Shown here in pieces: positions 11,991-26,049 of a stretch of 64,000 bases of DNA. The DNA is taken from assembly GCA_026874595.1 (NCBI GenBank), contig CM049315.1:14473664-14537663 (forward strand), in the 5' to 3' direction. The notes beneath the pieces were generated by a model. The model saw only the letters and a program-made list of their open reading frames with translations. It searched no databases and had not been told where the DNA came from. The translations under genes and the position numbers were made by a program. The stretch is from Sipunculus nudus (lineage: Eukaryota; Annelida; Sipuncula; Golfingiida; Sipunculidae). Within the stretch, counting starts at the first letter, position 1; every line of letters begins with the position of its first letter.

Positions 11991-13110
11991 GCCGGTCACT
12001 GTATTTGGTTGTTAAGCTACGGTACACCGCATCCACCCCACTGTCCCATTACAACAGAAGAATTGAACTGAAAATTTTCTGATGATAACTATGGTAATCG
12101 CAACTATTCTTTTAATTTATTCATCTCATATCTGTATGGATTGTGGAAACGTTTGTACGCGAAAATAAAATAGACATATTTCCAAAGCAGGAAGAATCCA
12201 TCAAATATTGAAGCTGATCCGGACTAGAGAGCGTAGTGGCGGAGCTATGCGCTCTACTACGGAATTTTTGTGTGTCTTTCCTGTTATATTCTAATGATTT
12301 GTCAAGGAGGTTTAGTTTTCACACCAAAAATGTGTTTATGTTCGTCAGTTGGTCCGCTATCGATATTATAAAAAACTTTTCAAACCAATTTGAATGAAAG
12401 TGGATGTAGTAGGATTTTTTTGTGAAATGATATTGTCACTCTACCAATTGCAACTACGGTTGTCATTGCTGTGACAATTTATGACCTATGCCAAGAAAGA
12501 TATGTTTCCGTGTCATTTTATTTGTGTGTTTCTTTGTTTGTCTTTTGCTAGGAGAAGGCAAAACCTACCAAACCGATTTCCACGAAGGATAGGGAAATAA
12601 AGGATTGTTTATTGTGGCGGAGGTATGTGCCCTAGCTGCTATGTACCATCCTAAGGATACACCCTACTATATCCAAATAAACGCTTGGGGTCGGTCAAAC
12701 GTTTGTGTGAACGTATACAAATATTACATTTTCACAAAATAGATGAATAATTATTTGGGTATTTTATTGTTTTCCCGACCGGAGGGAATATTTATATTAT
12801 TATACATTTTATTACCTTATATTATATGACCTTATATTATACTTATTTGTTATATTTTTATTTCCTTAATAAACGGCATCTGATTGCATTACCATTTTGC
12901 AGTTCGAAGGGAAATCCTGAGGGTTACAGGGACATTTTGACTTGCGTAGTCACACATTATTTGCTGGGTATGTAATTATGACACTTAAAAAAATAAAACC
13001 GACTGATTTCAAACAATTGATTTATTCAACCGTTTAACTAATATTTCAATCATTGGCTGACATTTATATGTCATTGCATGGGAAATGAGAATATCCACTG
13101 ATATTTTCAC
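11991..13110. other. Non-coding stretch with dispersed-repeat fragments
   Basis: The string GTGGCGGAGnTATG is found near 12237 and again near 12616, suggesting fragments of one dispersed repeat. No coding region was recognised. Confidence 0.35.
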
Positions 13111-13114
13111 AGTA

Positions 13115-13925
13115 TGTTACATGTATCTGATTTTTATGCGCATGGCTTGACATGTGCCTGGCGTTCTGATTCGTGTTAGGCGCAAGCCCTGTGCGTTGCT
13201 GTGGGAATCGCACTTGTTTAACTCTGGCTTACCCGCAGAGTGTAGGGACACAGAGTGTTCAGTGTAGTCTAAAAGTTTCGAATTGGTTCTTGGAAGGTTC
13301 CGGACTAGAAGCTTCTAGACTTCGGGGGAAAAAGCTATAAACAGGGGATGTGTTTGGAGCCGGTAGAAAGGAAAAACCAACGGTCACTAAAGGGTGCGAC
13401 TTTCTCGTCAGTCGTGGGAATTATTCCGATAATTTCATAGTTACAGATATTCTTTAGACTTTATACAGACTTTATACAGATTTATACAGATTGTCTTCAG
13501 TTTGCCTTTGGGATTTTACCTGAACTTTACTTCTGAATTACAACAGATTGTCTTCGAGATTTAGTTGGACTATTCACCGGGAGGATTTACTTGAACTGTT
13601 CACGTGGATTATTTGTGCTCTTGTAAGACTGTGACAGTTGTGATATCCAGAAATCAAAGTCTAGGAACCGGACTCTAGTGATGTATATTTTTAATATTGT
13701 TATGTCTTAAATACTGTGTAATTGTATTGATTTTGTGTATTGTAATGTTAGGATTGTTCTAAGAATAGATTATAATTGTTTGTTAACAAAACAAACACTG
13801 ATTTCTTTATTCATTCTCCTAGACATTTCATGCTGCCTAGTGTTGCGGAATCTATTTTTTTATCTGCATAACAAAAATGTATGCTCGTCACGATTACGTG
13901 ATCTGTTATTATTAGGTCCGTAACA
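13115..13925 (+). mobile_element. Solo LTR of a retrotransposon (probable Ty3/Gypsy-type)
   Basis: The element starts TGTTAC and ends GTAACA, a short inverted repeat with the canonical TG...CA ends. It is flanked on both sides by AGTA (13111-13114 and 13926-13929), a 4-bp target duplication. Internally there is a TATA-box-like GCTATAAACAGGGG near 13334, as expected for the U3/R promoter of an LTR. No gag-pol frame adjoins it, so it is a solo LTR left by recombination. A related sequence in the opposite orientation lies at 61044-61576 and a fragment near 38390-38660. The assignment to a superfamily is inference from target-site length. Confidence 0.68.
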
Positions 13926-15321
13926 AGTAAAACTTAAATATATAGTTATTTTTTGTTGCCTCCATGGCCAATACTAAATGTTGGGCACAAAATGCCATCG
14001 GGCGGATAATTGTCTAATTATAATTTTTAATTGTTATAAATGCACCCTTACAGACCTGTATTCTCAGACGGTTAGACATTGCAAGCTTTCACCTCCTTGC
14101 CTAACTGAATCACTTCAAGTGGCGACAGCAGTTATTGGGTTCCTTCCCGGAATTTAAATGCCAGAGTGGCAATGAGTCATTGCGCTTTCCAATGCTATCG
14201 GGCAACAAGGGGCACCAACAAGACCTAAAACATGACGTAATCATATGCTAATGAGAATAAATCTTTACTCCTCAAACGATCATGTGACTGACATCAGAAA
14301 GATCGTATGGGTGACATACTATATGCAAATCAGAATGAAACTCAGCTCCTTCTATGGTCGCTTACCGTAAAAAAGCGCAAATGGTTTTGTCATATCACTG
14401 GAGAAGCCGTCATATGAATCAATCCATATGTTCCTTAGCCCCTCTCATCGAAGCATGGGGTCACTTCTGTTGTACATATTATAGAAGAAAATTTAGTAGC
14501 TGATATCCGATCAGGACTATGGTCTAACCCCCTCTAGAAACCCAATGTACCTTATTTGTTATTCACACAGTCAGTCATTTTGCAAACAATTATTTTACAA
14601 TCTGTGCAATACGCTCTTTACACAGCGCTTTACCTATAGGCCTACTACCTATATCGTAAGCGCTGTTTGTTATGACCTCGTATCCTGAATTGCTACACCA
14701 GAGGGGAGCCCTGTATTTTTGTCCAATCAGATTAGACCTTGTGCTGGAAGAAACAGCCAAGCGAGGAATACACGGAGCCAATGTTGTTCATTTCGTTTTG
14801 AGTGACAGCTTATTGCCCCGGTAACCGTCTGAACATGTTACAGGCTCAGAGAGAATGGCACTAGACGTGGTTTGCTTAGGGCTTTGGGCACATAGGATGC
14901 CCGGCCGGTGAGCTGTAATTCAATCGAAACATAACAACATAGGCTGCGTGCACACCTCGCTGGCTGGTTTCAGTTCTGCAGACAACATATACATGGCTAC
15001 GCTAACACAGTCATAATGTCATAATCGAATCGGTCGATGATGCGAGAATGCAGAGGGAGCAATTAAAATTCGACCATTAACTGTCATCAAGCGGCGCTTG
15101 AAGCGCAGTTATGGGCGGAGCCAGGATGCTTGTCGAGTGTTTGTTTATTGGCATCTGGTTGCTGCTTGTCTCATCATACGCACTTTTTTTCAGCGGACAA
15201 CGGATCGCCATCTGGTGTCTAAATGTATCATAAACGGTCAAAGCAGGCAGCGTGAAAATAAGTTGCTTCTTTAGAAGCGCAAGATATCCGCTGCCTCGGG
15301 AGCGTATCTGTGCAATATTCC

Positions 15322-15324
<3 letters not shown>

Positions 15325-15380
<56 letters not shown>
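15325..15380. repeat. (TA)n microsatellite
   Basis: About 28 uninterrupted TA dinucleotides; the overlapping minus-strand frame of repeated Tyr-Ile is not a gene. Confidence 0.92.
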
Positions 15381-15385
<5 letters not shown>

Positions 15386-16849
15386 ATAGGCCTTGGATTC
15401 ACAGCATGAAGGGGGCTTTTCAACATCAGTTGACCATTTCTATGTAAAACCATACTTAAACATATTCTTCAAAGAGGCGTCATTCGGGATTTTGTTTGCA
15501 TTGTTTTCATTTACTTCACGAAATAATATTTTAGATGTCGGGTTAATATATCGAAACCATGAAAAAATTACGTGTTCTGTATCAACCGGCGGGAATTCAA
15601 AGGCTCCTAGCGCTGCAAATCAAAGCAGAGATAAAAAGTAGCCAAGCGCACGGTTCTATGTGGCCAGACATTAATGCAGTCATATAACTACTTAATCAAA
15701 TCTTACGTGACCTAATCTCACGTGGCTATTTGTTTTAGCGTTAGGCTATTTGTTTTAGCAAGCGTCTATTTGTCTTAGTGTTCTTACGCTATCACTCCAC
15801 AGTTTTGGCTAGGAAGCCAGGTGATATACTCCATTATGAACACATGAACACTATGGCGTCAAAGGTAAGTTGACCACGGGATTAAGGTTTAGGGATGCAT
15901 GGCGATACTTCTGGTGAACGACCACAGTTCTTATTTGACATTCATTAAGATCTTTATTTGTTTTACCATCAAAAGTCAGGATTTGGGATTATAGTATCAC
16001 GCTGGACACAGAAAGCTTTAATATCAGTTATGTTTAGCTGTATGGCCGCTCTGCTTGAAATAACTTGCGCGCCTCCTCTACTGTTTACTAATTCGTGTTA
16101 TTTGCTGAACACCTCGTCAATTCTCTCGCCAAAAGCAAATTAATTGTATTATAATCTGTAGGCCCAACTTGCCTCCTTACACCATAACCAAGCCAAAAGG
16201 TTAAACGCCTGTCTTTGACGGGTCGTATTATGTTTTACAAACGGGCAGTCGCGCCGTCCTTCCGTCCATCTGTTAACTTTTCGTTTGGTTGCGAAAACTA
16301 ACTAGGGCTTTGATGGGTTCGATTCCCGGCATAATCCATGCATATAAAATGAGATCAGAGATCAGAGGTCACCAGTGGAGCCGTGATGATCAGAGATTAG
16401 CAGTGGAGCCTTGGCGACTTACAAAAAATTCTGACGAATTTTCATAATGCTCATTATAAATTATAAGCAATACAGTTTCTCACCTGAAATAAATTCTCGC
16501 CAAAATTAACACATATTTTGATTTTTAAGGTCAGAGGTCACAAGACACAGGACGGCCGTTTAATGCACCATTGCCGTGCTCATTGTCCTTTGTCAATACC
16601 TTGGTTTTAAACCCTAGATAAATATGGACTCATTAGTGGTTTCGGGTGTCATTTGCAATGTCATTTGAAGACCCATATTTAGCTACCCACTTTAAGGATA
16701 AGCAAAATTAATACATGTACTTCATTGCTTCTCAAACTGGTACAGAAACACTCATCGAAATTTTTCTTTTTTCAAGTCGATAACAATTTTGATCGATAAA
16801 AAAGATATTCTACATCCAGCTGGTACTATATGCGCCCATCTGACTAATA

Positions 16850-17115
16850 GAGTGTTAAAGTCATGCCCTTTCACACAGTTTGCAGAATATAGGAAGCAGA
16901 ATTTCGAACCCTATAGCTCTGAGAATATAGGTGACCTCATTTCAAGTTTCCAAGGAAATCCTTTATGGACCTATATGGGTGTTCAGTAAGAATTTCGTAG
17001 GTCCAGCGGTTACGATTTGTGCCTTATTAACGGACGACCGAGCGGATGGACAGACGACGGACAAAGAGTGATCGCTATAGCTTAGATGGCTTACAGTCAG
17101 CTGAGCTAAAAACCA
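16850..17115 (+). repeat. Dispersed repeat, single copy of the 330-bp family
   Basis: The 3' part reads as a run of GGAC/AGACG words followed by AGAGTGATCGCTATAGCT and GTCAGCTGAGCTAAAA. The same order and nearly the same words close the array at 34280-34370. Upstream, 'CCTATAGCTCTGAGAATATAGGTGACCT' type text parallels the 'TAGCTTGAAGGATATGGGTAACAGAGACCT' type text there. It is therefore a diverged single unit of the same repeat. Confidence 0.55.
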
Positions 17116-17850
17116 AGATGGCAGCCAATATGGCGGCCCAGAATGGGCTTTTTTCTTAAAGGGGCCATGTATTAGGGGGAGTTTTTAATTCAGTAGTATT
17201 ATGGCCTCCACATCGGTCACCATTTTGTATTATACATCGTGCGACCCCTTTTTATTAAATCTGGTAAACATAAAAATGTGCTTATCTTATTTAATTCATT
17301 TCGGAGAACCATCATGGGCCCATTGTTAATTTAAATGTCATATAATCACCTTCGCTTAAACCTTTTTATTAATAAAGTGGTCCATCCAGGGTTCAGTTTC
17401 ACTAATAGAAAGAGGCTGAATGTCTGTACATGCATACACTGATCATTGGTTTCCCTTGCATGTTACATTTTATGTTTTTGATTGAGCGGTCCTATTTGGA
17501 ATAAAAACACGGTTCATATATGTTGGTTTTAAGATCTTTTGACAACGTGCCGTGTCTCGGTTTTGGGGAGGCACGAATTGTTGAATGATTTGGATTTTTT
17601 TTTTCAGAAGAAAGAATTAAATAACACAAGAAATAAGTCATTTGATAACGAACCTTTCCCTGTGGATTTTTTTGTTTGTTTTCAGAAACTGCCCACTACC
17701 GTTGAATGCGAGATTCCAAGCAGCCACCACGGAGCTCTCATTGGCGAAGGTGGATCATGAATTCAAGAGTTTTCAAGAAAATAAAACGCCCCTGTCAAGT
17801 TTCAGAAGGAACCAGCAGAACGGAAGAATAACTAACATGATCTTGGTAAA

Positions 17851-17853
<3 letters not shown>

Positions 17854-17902
<49 letters not shown>
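17854..17902. repeat. (TA)n microsatellite just inside pseudogene intron 1
   Basis: About 24 TA units begin roughly 8 bp after the apparent 5' splice site at 17846. A shorter (TA)n run follows at 17981-17999. Confidence 0.9.
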
Positions 17903-17903
<1 letters not shown>

Positions 17904-19360
17904 CCACATTCACCTGATGATCGGGTCGCATCCCGTGAAACAGACTGTTGTGAATTAACTTTGTTGTTTTTCTTCAGAGTAATATATATATATATATATT
18001 CTGTTAAGATGTGTAAAATTTAACGCGGTTCCGTGAACCGATAGACGTCACCGAGTACGGGCTTGAATCAGAGTTGGTTGGTCAGAGCGTCTTAAATTAG
18101 TTATATAACTTGCCGCCAGGTCGCAACACCTTTCTTAACCGTTGCGATACAGCTAGAGCAAATTTGATGACTCTCTCTGCAGGAGCAATTAAGTCTCAAC
18201 AAGTGCAAAACTTGAAGAATGAATATCCCTCTATAAGCAAAATACACCAAAGAAAAATTAAGTGATATGGATATACTGCTCGGTTTGAATATCGGTTTGC
18301 AAAACGTATGACTGCCAAATTTAATTATACAAATTTGTTAACCCTGTGTCAGTAAATATATATATGGTCAATATATTGTCCAAGTGTTAATTCCGTGTAA
18401 GTACAGAAGTATACATATGTAACAAATATTCAGCTGTGTAGTAATAAATAAAAAATGCATCAATTGTGAATATGGAAAACGGGTGGAAAAATCCTGAAAT
18501 GAAAGTAAAAAAAAAAAGTGTCTGGTGTCACTGTTCCGAAATAACCGATCAGACTCTTGCCGTTATACCTGTTACAGGTGATCTTGATAAATGAAATTAT
18601 GACGACGAAGACCGCGTGATAATCGGGAGTTATGAGGACTGTCATACAGCAAAAGAAGCCTTACTGGTAAGAAAAGGTGGTACAGGTGTTTCTCATTGAA
18701 ACGTCTTGTCACCCCATTTAGCCTTATGACAGTCGAAGAATTAAATAACACACGATGCAATCTATTTACATTAATCGTACCCCTTTAAAATAAATAATTA
18801 TAACAAGTGTAGTCTGCCTAATTTTTCAAGAAGACTGCCTTCCAAGCTTAACAACTGGGAAAAAATTAAGCAGACTCAGTTTCGAAAGCCTTGTTTCTAT
18901 TAGAATAAGTTTATGTCTAGACATTTTTGCTTTTTTCTTGCAGGCCTTATGTGAAACATGTGAATTCATTGTTCCAAATAGACATCACGGGGTTATTATT
19001 GGAAAGAAGGACATCAAATCAAAGAACTACGCAAGAAATACAAAGTGACAATCATTGTTCCTGAAAGGGGACGAGGTAAGCACAACTTTGTTCAATACTA
19101 TTGATAATTTTGTCAACATAAATTAAACGATTTTTTTTTATTTTCCCTTGTGCTGACTGGCTTTAGTTAATTTATTTTCATACATAGGATAACTATTACA
19201 TCGCTAATATGGCGCAAATTACGTTCACTTATTTCGCTTTGAACTCTTGTGTTTGTTGTTAGGATATCTAGTTTCGCTGTGTGGTAAAAGTATTGTTTAC
19301 ATCTCGTTTTCCCTGATCTAACAATGAACAAAATAAATTCCATAACACTCTAAAAACTGA

Positions 19361-19985
19361 GGACATGTTTCATTTTTCTATTTAAAACACCGTTCTGTCC
19401 CATTTTTCGAAACATGTTTCCAGCATGTTTCATGACTCACTGATGTTTCAACGGTCAAAACATGTTTTTAATCCTCTTGAAACATGTTTTTATATCAAAC
19501 ATGTTTCGCACACGGAGAAAATTTCAATGACAGTAAGGTAAAACATGTCTCTGTGTTACATGTTTTTATATGAAATATGTCGCATATAAGACGTCTTAAG
19601 ACATGTTTCATTTTTCATAAAACATGTAACTATTTAAAACGTTTGTTTAGCCTAAAACGTGTAGTTGTCCCATTTTTCGAAACATGTTTTCCCCTAAGAA
19701 ACATGTTTTAAACTAAGAGTAAAACATGTCTCAGTGTTACATGTCTTTATGTGAAATATGTCACATATAAGACATGTTTTAAGGCATGTTTCACTTTTCA
19801 TAAAACATGTTACTATTTAAAATGTCTGTTAGGCCTAAACGTGTAGTTGTCCCATTTTTCGAAACATGTGTTTTCCAAAAAACATGTTTTAACTTAGAGT
19901 AAAACATGTCTCAGTTTTACATGTTTTTATATGAAATGTGTTTCATATGAAACATGCTTAAAGACATGTTTCATTGTTCCAAGAA
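19361..19985. repeat. Left subterminal array of AAACATGTTT palindromes
   Basis: More than twenty full or partial copies of AAACATGTTT occur in about 620 bp, many with the extension GAAACATGTTT. A larger unit of about 180 bp (TAAAACATGTCTCAG, later GTAGTTGTCCCATTTTTCG, then GAAACATGT) is repeated in tandem from about 19540 to 19960. Confidence 0.85.
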
Positions 19986-19989
19986 AAAA

Positions 19990-22900
19990 TATATAACATT
20001 TGCCCATCAAAGGCATATTTGCATTTGCATCATGTCTCAATAATGTCTACAATATATAAATATCAAGCTCAGAGGAACCTTCATTAAATGATTATCTTCT
20101 TAAATTTCCCAGATCAAATAATAAATAGCCAGGTGCTGAAGATGAAACCTTATCTATCATGACTCATAACTTTTCCTAAATCATTTTAAAAGGCATGAAC
20201 TCTTGTCTCAAAAGATGAAAAAAAGAATATTTTGTACATCATTATATTTAAGATGGGCAATGCTGATAGTCTGATGGCAGTTCCTTGCTTCTACAACATT
20301 TTGGCTAGTTTAAAAATGCTTGGAATAAAATGTGGATTACATAATACAGACCTATATCAGAAAAGGTCATGTAAATTATATTTGAAATAACAGTTTTCTG
20401 TAAGTCTTCTTTTAAAATAGATGTAGTCATGCACATCAACAGCAACCTAACTACTATTTACATGACAGACCATGATTAAATAAGATCAGATTTATTTAGT
20501 ATCTATTTAAATATCTGTTGTCTGCATGTAATATTTATCATATCAATACTGAATGTACCTGTACTGGTACAATTTTGTCTTCCCCATAGCTGTATACACA
20601 AATATTATAAACTATGAATTACAACAATTGTTAATCTAGCAAACCTAATCTGAACTGCTGAACAATGATTAACAAGGGACTTGTTGGTCATGGGGCTCAG
20701 CTGGAATTGGTAACGAAAATATCTGAATAAAATCCTAGTAAACAGAAATGAGGCAATATTTTATTTTTTATTTATATTTTTAAAATGTTCAGCATATAAA
20801 TATACATACAATATGCTCTACCGAGTTGTATTACTTACACATTTGGTGTGTTTGATGTGGACTGTATAATTTTATCGACAACATGAAAGATGCTGGAGCC
20901 TCCCTTGATCACACATTTGTATATCAGTATTTCAACTAGCTGAATGTAATATGCATGTAATAATACCCACTGGGACTGTCTAGAACCCTTTGAAATATAT
21001 AATAAGGAAGAAAGTGGAGGTGAGCTAAAGTATAATAATGCACATTTAATTTAATAATTGCAATAAGGTAAAAAAAAATGGTGATGAAACGATCCATTTG
21101 ATTAAGAAAAAAACTTAATAAATATTTCTAAAAACTGGTTAACATATTGCCAGTTTAGGTAAAATGAAATAATTTGAACGTTTACTCAGTATACCTGACT
21201 GCGAGCACAAGTGTTATGCACACTAATGCCCAGCCAGCTTAGGGGATTTGAATGAAATTGGATAATGTATACACCAATTTGCAAGTTTTATTTCAATATT
21301 TTATTTCAAAAATTTAATTTATTTAGGAAATCAACTTAGTTGACAATTCAAGAGAAACAGATTCAAAACATTTAAATAATGGCTCAAAGTAGCTGCTCTC
21401 ATAGCTTTAACTTATTATAAATAAGTTTAAACCTATTACAATTTACAACTGAAAATTTAAAATACAGCTTGTAGAAAACTGGCATTTAATTATAAACACA
21501 TAAAACCCAAGGAGTCGTAGTCAGGGAGCTAAAAACTGTAAAGTTGAACAATTATTTTATTAAAAAAACCTCTTTAAAAGTTGCTCTTGAATTTTCTAAT
21601 AGTTACAAGAACATTTTAGTGTATAAGTTCAAATTTTATTAACATTTACATTTCTTTCTTCTTCCAAATGAAAACTTGAAGCATGCATTTTATTTTACGA
21701 GTATTCAATTTTTATATGGAGTATATATTCCTTTTAGATATTTTTTTTATGATGGACAGTTTTCTAGAATCTGACCAAACACATCCTGAAGCAGAAAACA
21801 ACTTAGGATTACCAGCATAATATCTTTCTGATAAAATGCAAATTATATGTACCGATACATTAAATTTTTGCATGAACTATGTGTAACAACTGCAAATATC
21901 ACAATTATATTAAGCTGACTGTATAACATTGTATCTGTTTTAGAAGGTAGCAACACTGATCTCAGATCTTGAATGAGCATTTACATAATTCAGACATGCC
22001 AATATATTCACTTTAAGTGTTTTCTAGCTTCAGTCTGACTGCAGCAAATATTTTACAGCCAAAAAGTGTAAAATAAATGCAGAAAAGACTGGCATTAACA
22101 AAGTCTCCCATGACTGAAGATTTCTCAGCACTGCAGCATAGTTGAGAGGCACATCAGCTGCTATTCTGATTAGTATATCAAAAGAATCTATCAGAGCAAT
22201 ACTGAAACCACCCTAATTAAACACCTAATACCAAATCCTTGGTTTGTATCACTTACATAAAAATTTTAATTTTGAATCCTAAAACAAGGCCCCTGTCTGT
22301 AAATACTTGAAGCTTTATAAGGTTACAGTTATGCAATCAACCATGACAAATAAAAACTACAAATTACCATATTGCCATATACAGCCTGTACCATCACATT
22401 TGGAACTTTAACATGATCACAAGATCAGTGAAATTCGAGCATACAAATAATGAAATGCATGATAAATCAGCCAGATTGTACAAGATTAACTAACTGTTGT
22501 ATGTTCACAGTGATTCATCAAACACCGTAACACTTAACTTTTCTAAAAGTTGGTTAAATTCAGTTACCATAAAAAAGGGTCATTTTACATATGTGAATAC
22601 TGAAATTCTTTAAACATTTCTTAGAAAATATGTAGAATACTAAGGATGTAACAAAAGAATCAAATACTAAATTATTTTAATGCAGCCACAAACTGTGGAA
22701 GAAGCTTGTAAGAAGTTGACTTGTCCTTGCTAGACACTTTGTTTTCAAGACACTCTTCCTGAAGTGGGTTGAAAAGTTGCATGTATTGTGCTGTGTAAGT
22801 TATATTAAAGGTGCCCATTCACCTTCTTTTGAAAAGAATGTATGTGAATTTGGCTTCCTCTGTGTATATATTAATGATCTAGAGGTAATTTTTGTTGTAA

Positions 22901-24120
22901 AAAATTCTAACAATGATTTTGTGACGTATGTTGGTACTTGTTTTTCTGCAACATGTTTGTAAACACAGCAATGTTGACAAAAGGGAAACACATGTAACCT
23001 AAGGTGGTAGGTTGCATATATGTTGATGTGAAAGCTCATTTGTTGCAAAACGCTATTATCAAAGCTCTAGTTTATCTGGCTTGCTGCCAGATGCCTTTGT
23101 TTTGATTATTTTAGCAAGCCCCAACATATCATAAACACGTTGATTTAAGCTAAACAAGCAGCCTGTGTGCAGTGATATCCACGTTTTCTGGCCTATTTTT
23201 ATGAAAGCTCTAAGGGATAACCTTTAGTTTACAATAGTCAGATAGGTGATTGTGCCCCTTTAAGAATATAGTACCAGCCTAGAAGTAGGTACGAGGTTAT
23301 CCATACTGAACCATTCTTCAATAAATATATGTTCATGGAGTCACTTGAAATAGCACTTGACCTCACTTCTCCATTGTCTATGATAAAACAGGTGTTGGTT
23401 CTGTACCCTCTTGTGTACAAAATGAATCTTCTTTGACATCTTTCTGGAAAAAGGTTTGAAAATTTATCAAAGCTAAATATTGTTATTTCCATGATGAATT
23501 TTGAGAAGAAGAGAAAATAGTATTAACTGTCTGCAGCACAGCTGACAATTCTTACATGCAGCTGCAAAGAAAAACATTGACATCAACTAGATATTGACAC
23601 AAGCCTAACAAGAATAAATAACAGCTATTTATATGGAGGGTTATAAAATAAAAATGTCTACTTCTTATACATTTTATTCAAATACTGCTTACAAATGGTG
23701 ACATAATTATATGATATTTAAGAATAAGTCCTCTTATAGGTACACCTCTCTAATGGAATAATATGAATGTTTACAACAATTGCATCAAAATCCATTAATT
23801 TATCAATGAATTAAATAAAAGACCCCAAAGGAACATAAAGTTGCTGGTTAGCATAATCTGTTGCAAGCATCTGTCATTTATTTATTCAATAGCATTGAAA
23901 AGAACAAGATAAAAACATCACATGTACTATATATTTAATTGAGGATTAAAAATATATATTTTTTTAAATATATTATATGGAAATATGTATACAAGAAAAC
24001 TTCAACTATTACCAACAATTGTACAGGAGGGAAAAATTTGCATATTTGTGTAAAAACCCAGAATTTGGATAAAGTGAAGCAAGAATTACTTAATTAAATA
24101 TTCACTATCCGCCCGAGTTC
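19990..24120. other. AT-rich interior of the 7.6 kb element
   Basis: No coding region, RNA gene or tandem repeat was recognised. Base composition is visibly more AT-rich than the hydrolase exons. Short frames near 22777-23492 have no conserved motif and overlap on opposite strands. Confidence 0.45.
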
Positions 24121-24164
24121 ACTCCAACTTGGGTAAACTGGAAACCACTAAACCACCATTTCCA

Positions 24165-25445
24165 CCCATATACCTGCATCCAGCCTTGGTACCCTGGAAA
24201 CCATACCACCATCAATATTTACTCATCCAGCCTGGGTATCCAGACCAGTCCCACCACCAACACCCATGTTCACACATCAAGCCTTGGTATCCTGGACCCC
24301 ATTCCACTAACACCAATGTACTCATCCAGCCTTGTTACCCTAGATCCTAGTCCACTAACACCCATGTACACACATCCAGCCTTGGTACCCTGGACCACAT
24401 TCCACAAACACCTATGAACACACACCCGCCTTTGTACCCTGGAACCCAGTCCACCACCAGTCATGTATTCACACATCCAGCTTTGGTACCCTGGACCCCA
24501 GTCCACCATCAGTCATGTATTCACACATCCAGACTTGGTATCCTGAATCCCATTCCACAAGCACCACCCATATACATGCATCCAGCACTGGTACCCTGGA
24601 CCCTATCCCCCTCCACTACCAATGTGCACACATCCATCCTTGGTAACCTAGACCCCATTCAAACAAACATCTAGGTACACACATCCAGCCTTGGTACCAA
24701 CATCCATGTACACACATCCAGCCTTGGTACCAACATCCATGTACACACATCCAGCCTTGGTACCCTGGACCCCATTCCACCAACATCCATGTACACACAT
24801 CCAGCCTTGGTACCCTGGACCCCATTCCACCAACATCCATGTACACACATCCAACCTTGGTACCCTAGACCCCATTCCACCAACATTCATTTACCACATC
24901 CCGCCTTGGTACCCTGGACCCCATTCCACCAACATCTATGTACACATATCCAGCCTTGGTACCCTGGACCCGAATCCACAAGCACCACAAATGTGCACAC
25001 ATCCAGCATTGGTAACCTGGACCCCATTCCACCAACATCCATGTACACATATCCAGCCTTGGTACCCTGGACCCCATTCCACCAACATCCATGTACACAC
25101 ATCCAACCTTGGTACCCTAGACCCCATTCCACCAACATTCATTTACCACATCCAGCCTTGGTACCCTGGACCCCATTCCACCAACATCCATGTACACACA
25201 TCCAACCTTGGTACCCTAGACCCCATTCCACCAACATTCATTTACCACATCCCGCCTTGGTACCCTGGACCCCATTCCACCAACATCCATGTACACATAT
25301 CCAGCCTTGGTACCCTGGACCCGAATCCACAAGCACCACAAATGTGCACACATCCAGCATTGGTAACCTGGACTCCATTCACACATCCGGCCTTGGTACC
25401 CTGGAACCCATTCCACCATCACAACCCATGTACACACATTCAGCC
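24165..25445. repeat. Minisatellite, unit about 50 bp, with higher-order repeats
   Basis: About 25 units are built from CATCCAGCCTTGGTACCCTGG, then CCCCATTCCACCAACA, then CCATGTACACA. Units near 24680-24750 are shortened to about 35 bp. A block of several units including a variant with CAAGCACCACAAATGTGC (near 24975) recurs near 25330, so a higher-order duplication of about 360 bp occurred. Long open frames on both strands here (up to about 250 codons) arise because a near-constant unit lacks stop codons; they are not genes. Confidence 0.92.
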
Positions 25446-26049
25446 TTGATCAGATGCATAAATTACCAATTTTGTTAACTATGTGCCCATGAGGTAGTGT
25501 TTGAACATGTTGCAGACTTTAATCTACACAAATATGATACTGCACATAGTTACAGGTTTTTAATTTGCTAATTTTATCATTCTTATCACAAATTACTTAT
25601 GTCTTCCTTATTCATCTTCAAATTCTTAGTTTCAGTAAAAATGCCTTGAAAAATCTTACAAAATTATCTTTGCATAGCCTACTTCTTAAAACAGCAAAAT
25701 TTTCATCACACGTCACATTTGATCAAGTGCTGTTAAAATAAATATGTTACCTACTCAGCAGTCTATACATGTAAACTAGGGTCCACAATGCTCCTTCTAG
25801 CATCTGTTCTTAAAGGATTCTCAAAGATGTCTCATGGTTATGCCGAATCAAATGGAATCTAGTACAGTAGTTTCTAATAAAAAGCTGCTAATGATCACTT
25901 GCTTTACTTTAAAAAAAATATAAAAACAACATTTCTATTTTAAAGAAACTTTTTTAAAATAAAAAACACTCCAAACTTCAAAGACTGCTACAGTCATTAA
26001 CATTCCTATACTTTCTTGATTGCCCCATCTTAAATGTACCTACTTGAAG

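Larger units (their letters stand above)
13930..17685. other. Non-coding region with microsatellites and repeat fragments
   Basis: No gene was recognised. Within it are a long (TA)n run at 15325-15380 and, around 16280-16330, a B-box-like GGTTCGATTCCCGG that may be a SINE scrap. The part 16850-17115 ends in GGACAGACG and AGAGTGATCGCTATAGCT, shared with the repeat array ending at 34370. Confidence 0.4.

Noticed and set aside
13115-13925. Complete retrotransposon
   Set aside because: Only LTR-type sequence is present; no gag, protease, reverse transcriptase or integrase frame lies on either side.
24691-25478. Long frames suggesting proline/histidine-rich proteins
   Set aside because: They are translations of a 50-bp minisatellite, overlap in several frames and on both strands, and lack a start context or splice signals.
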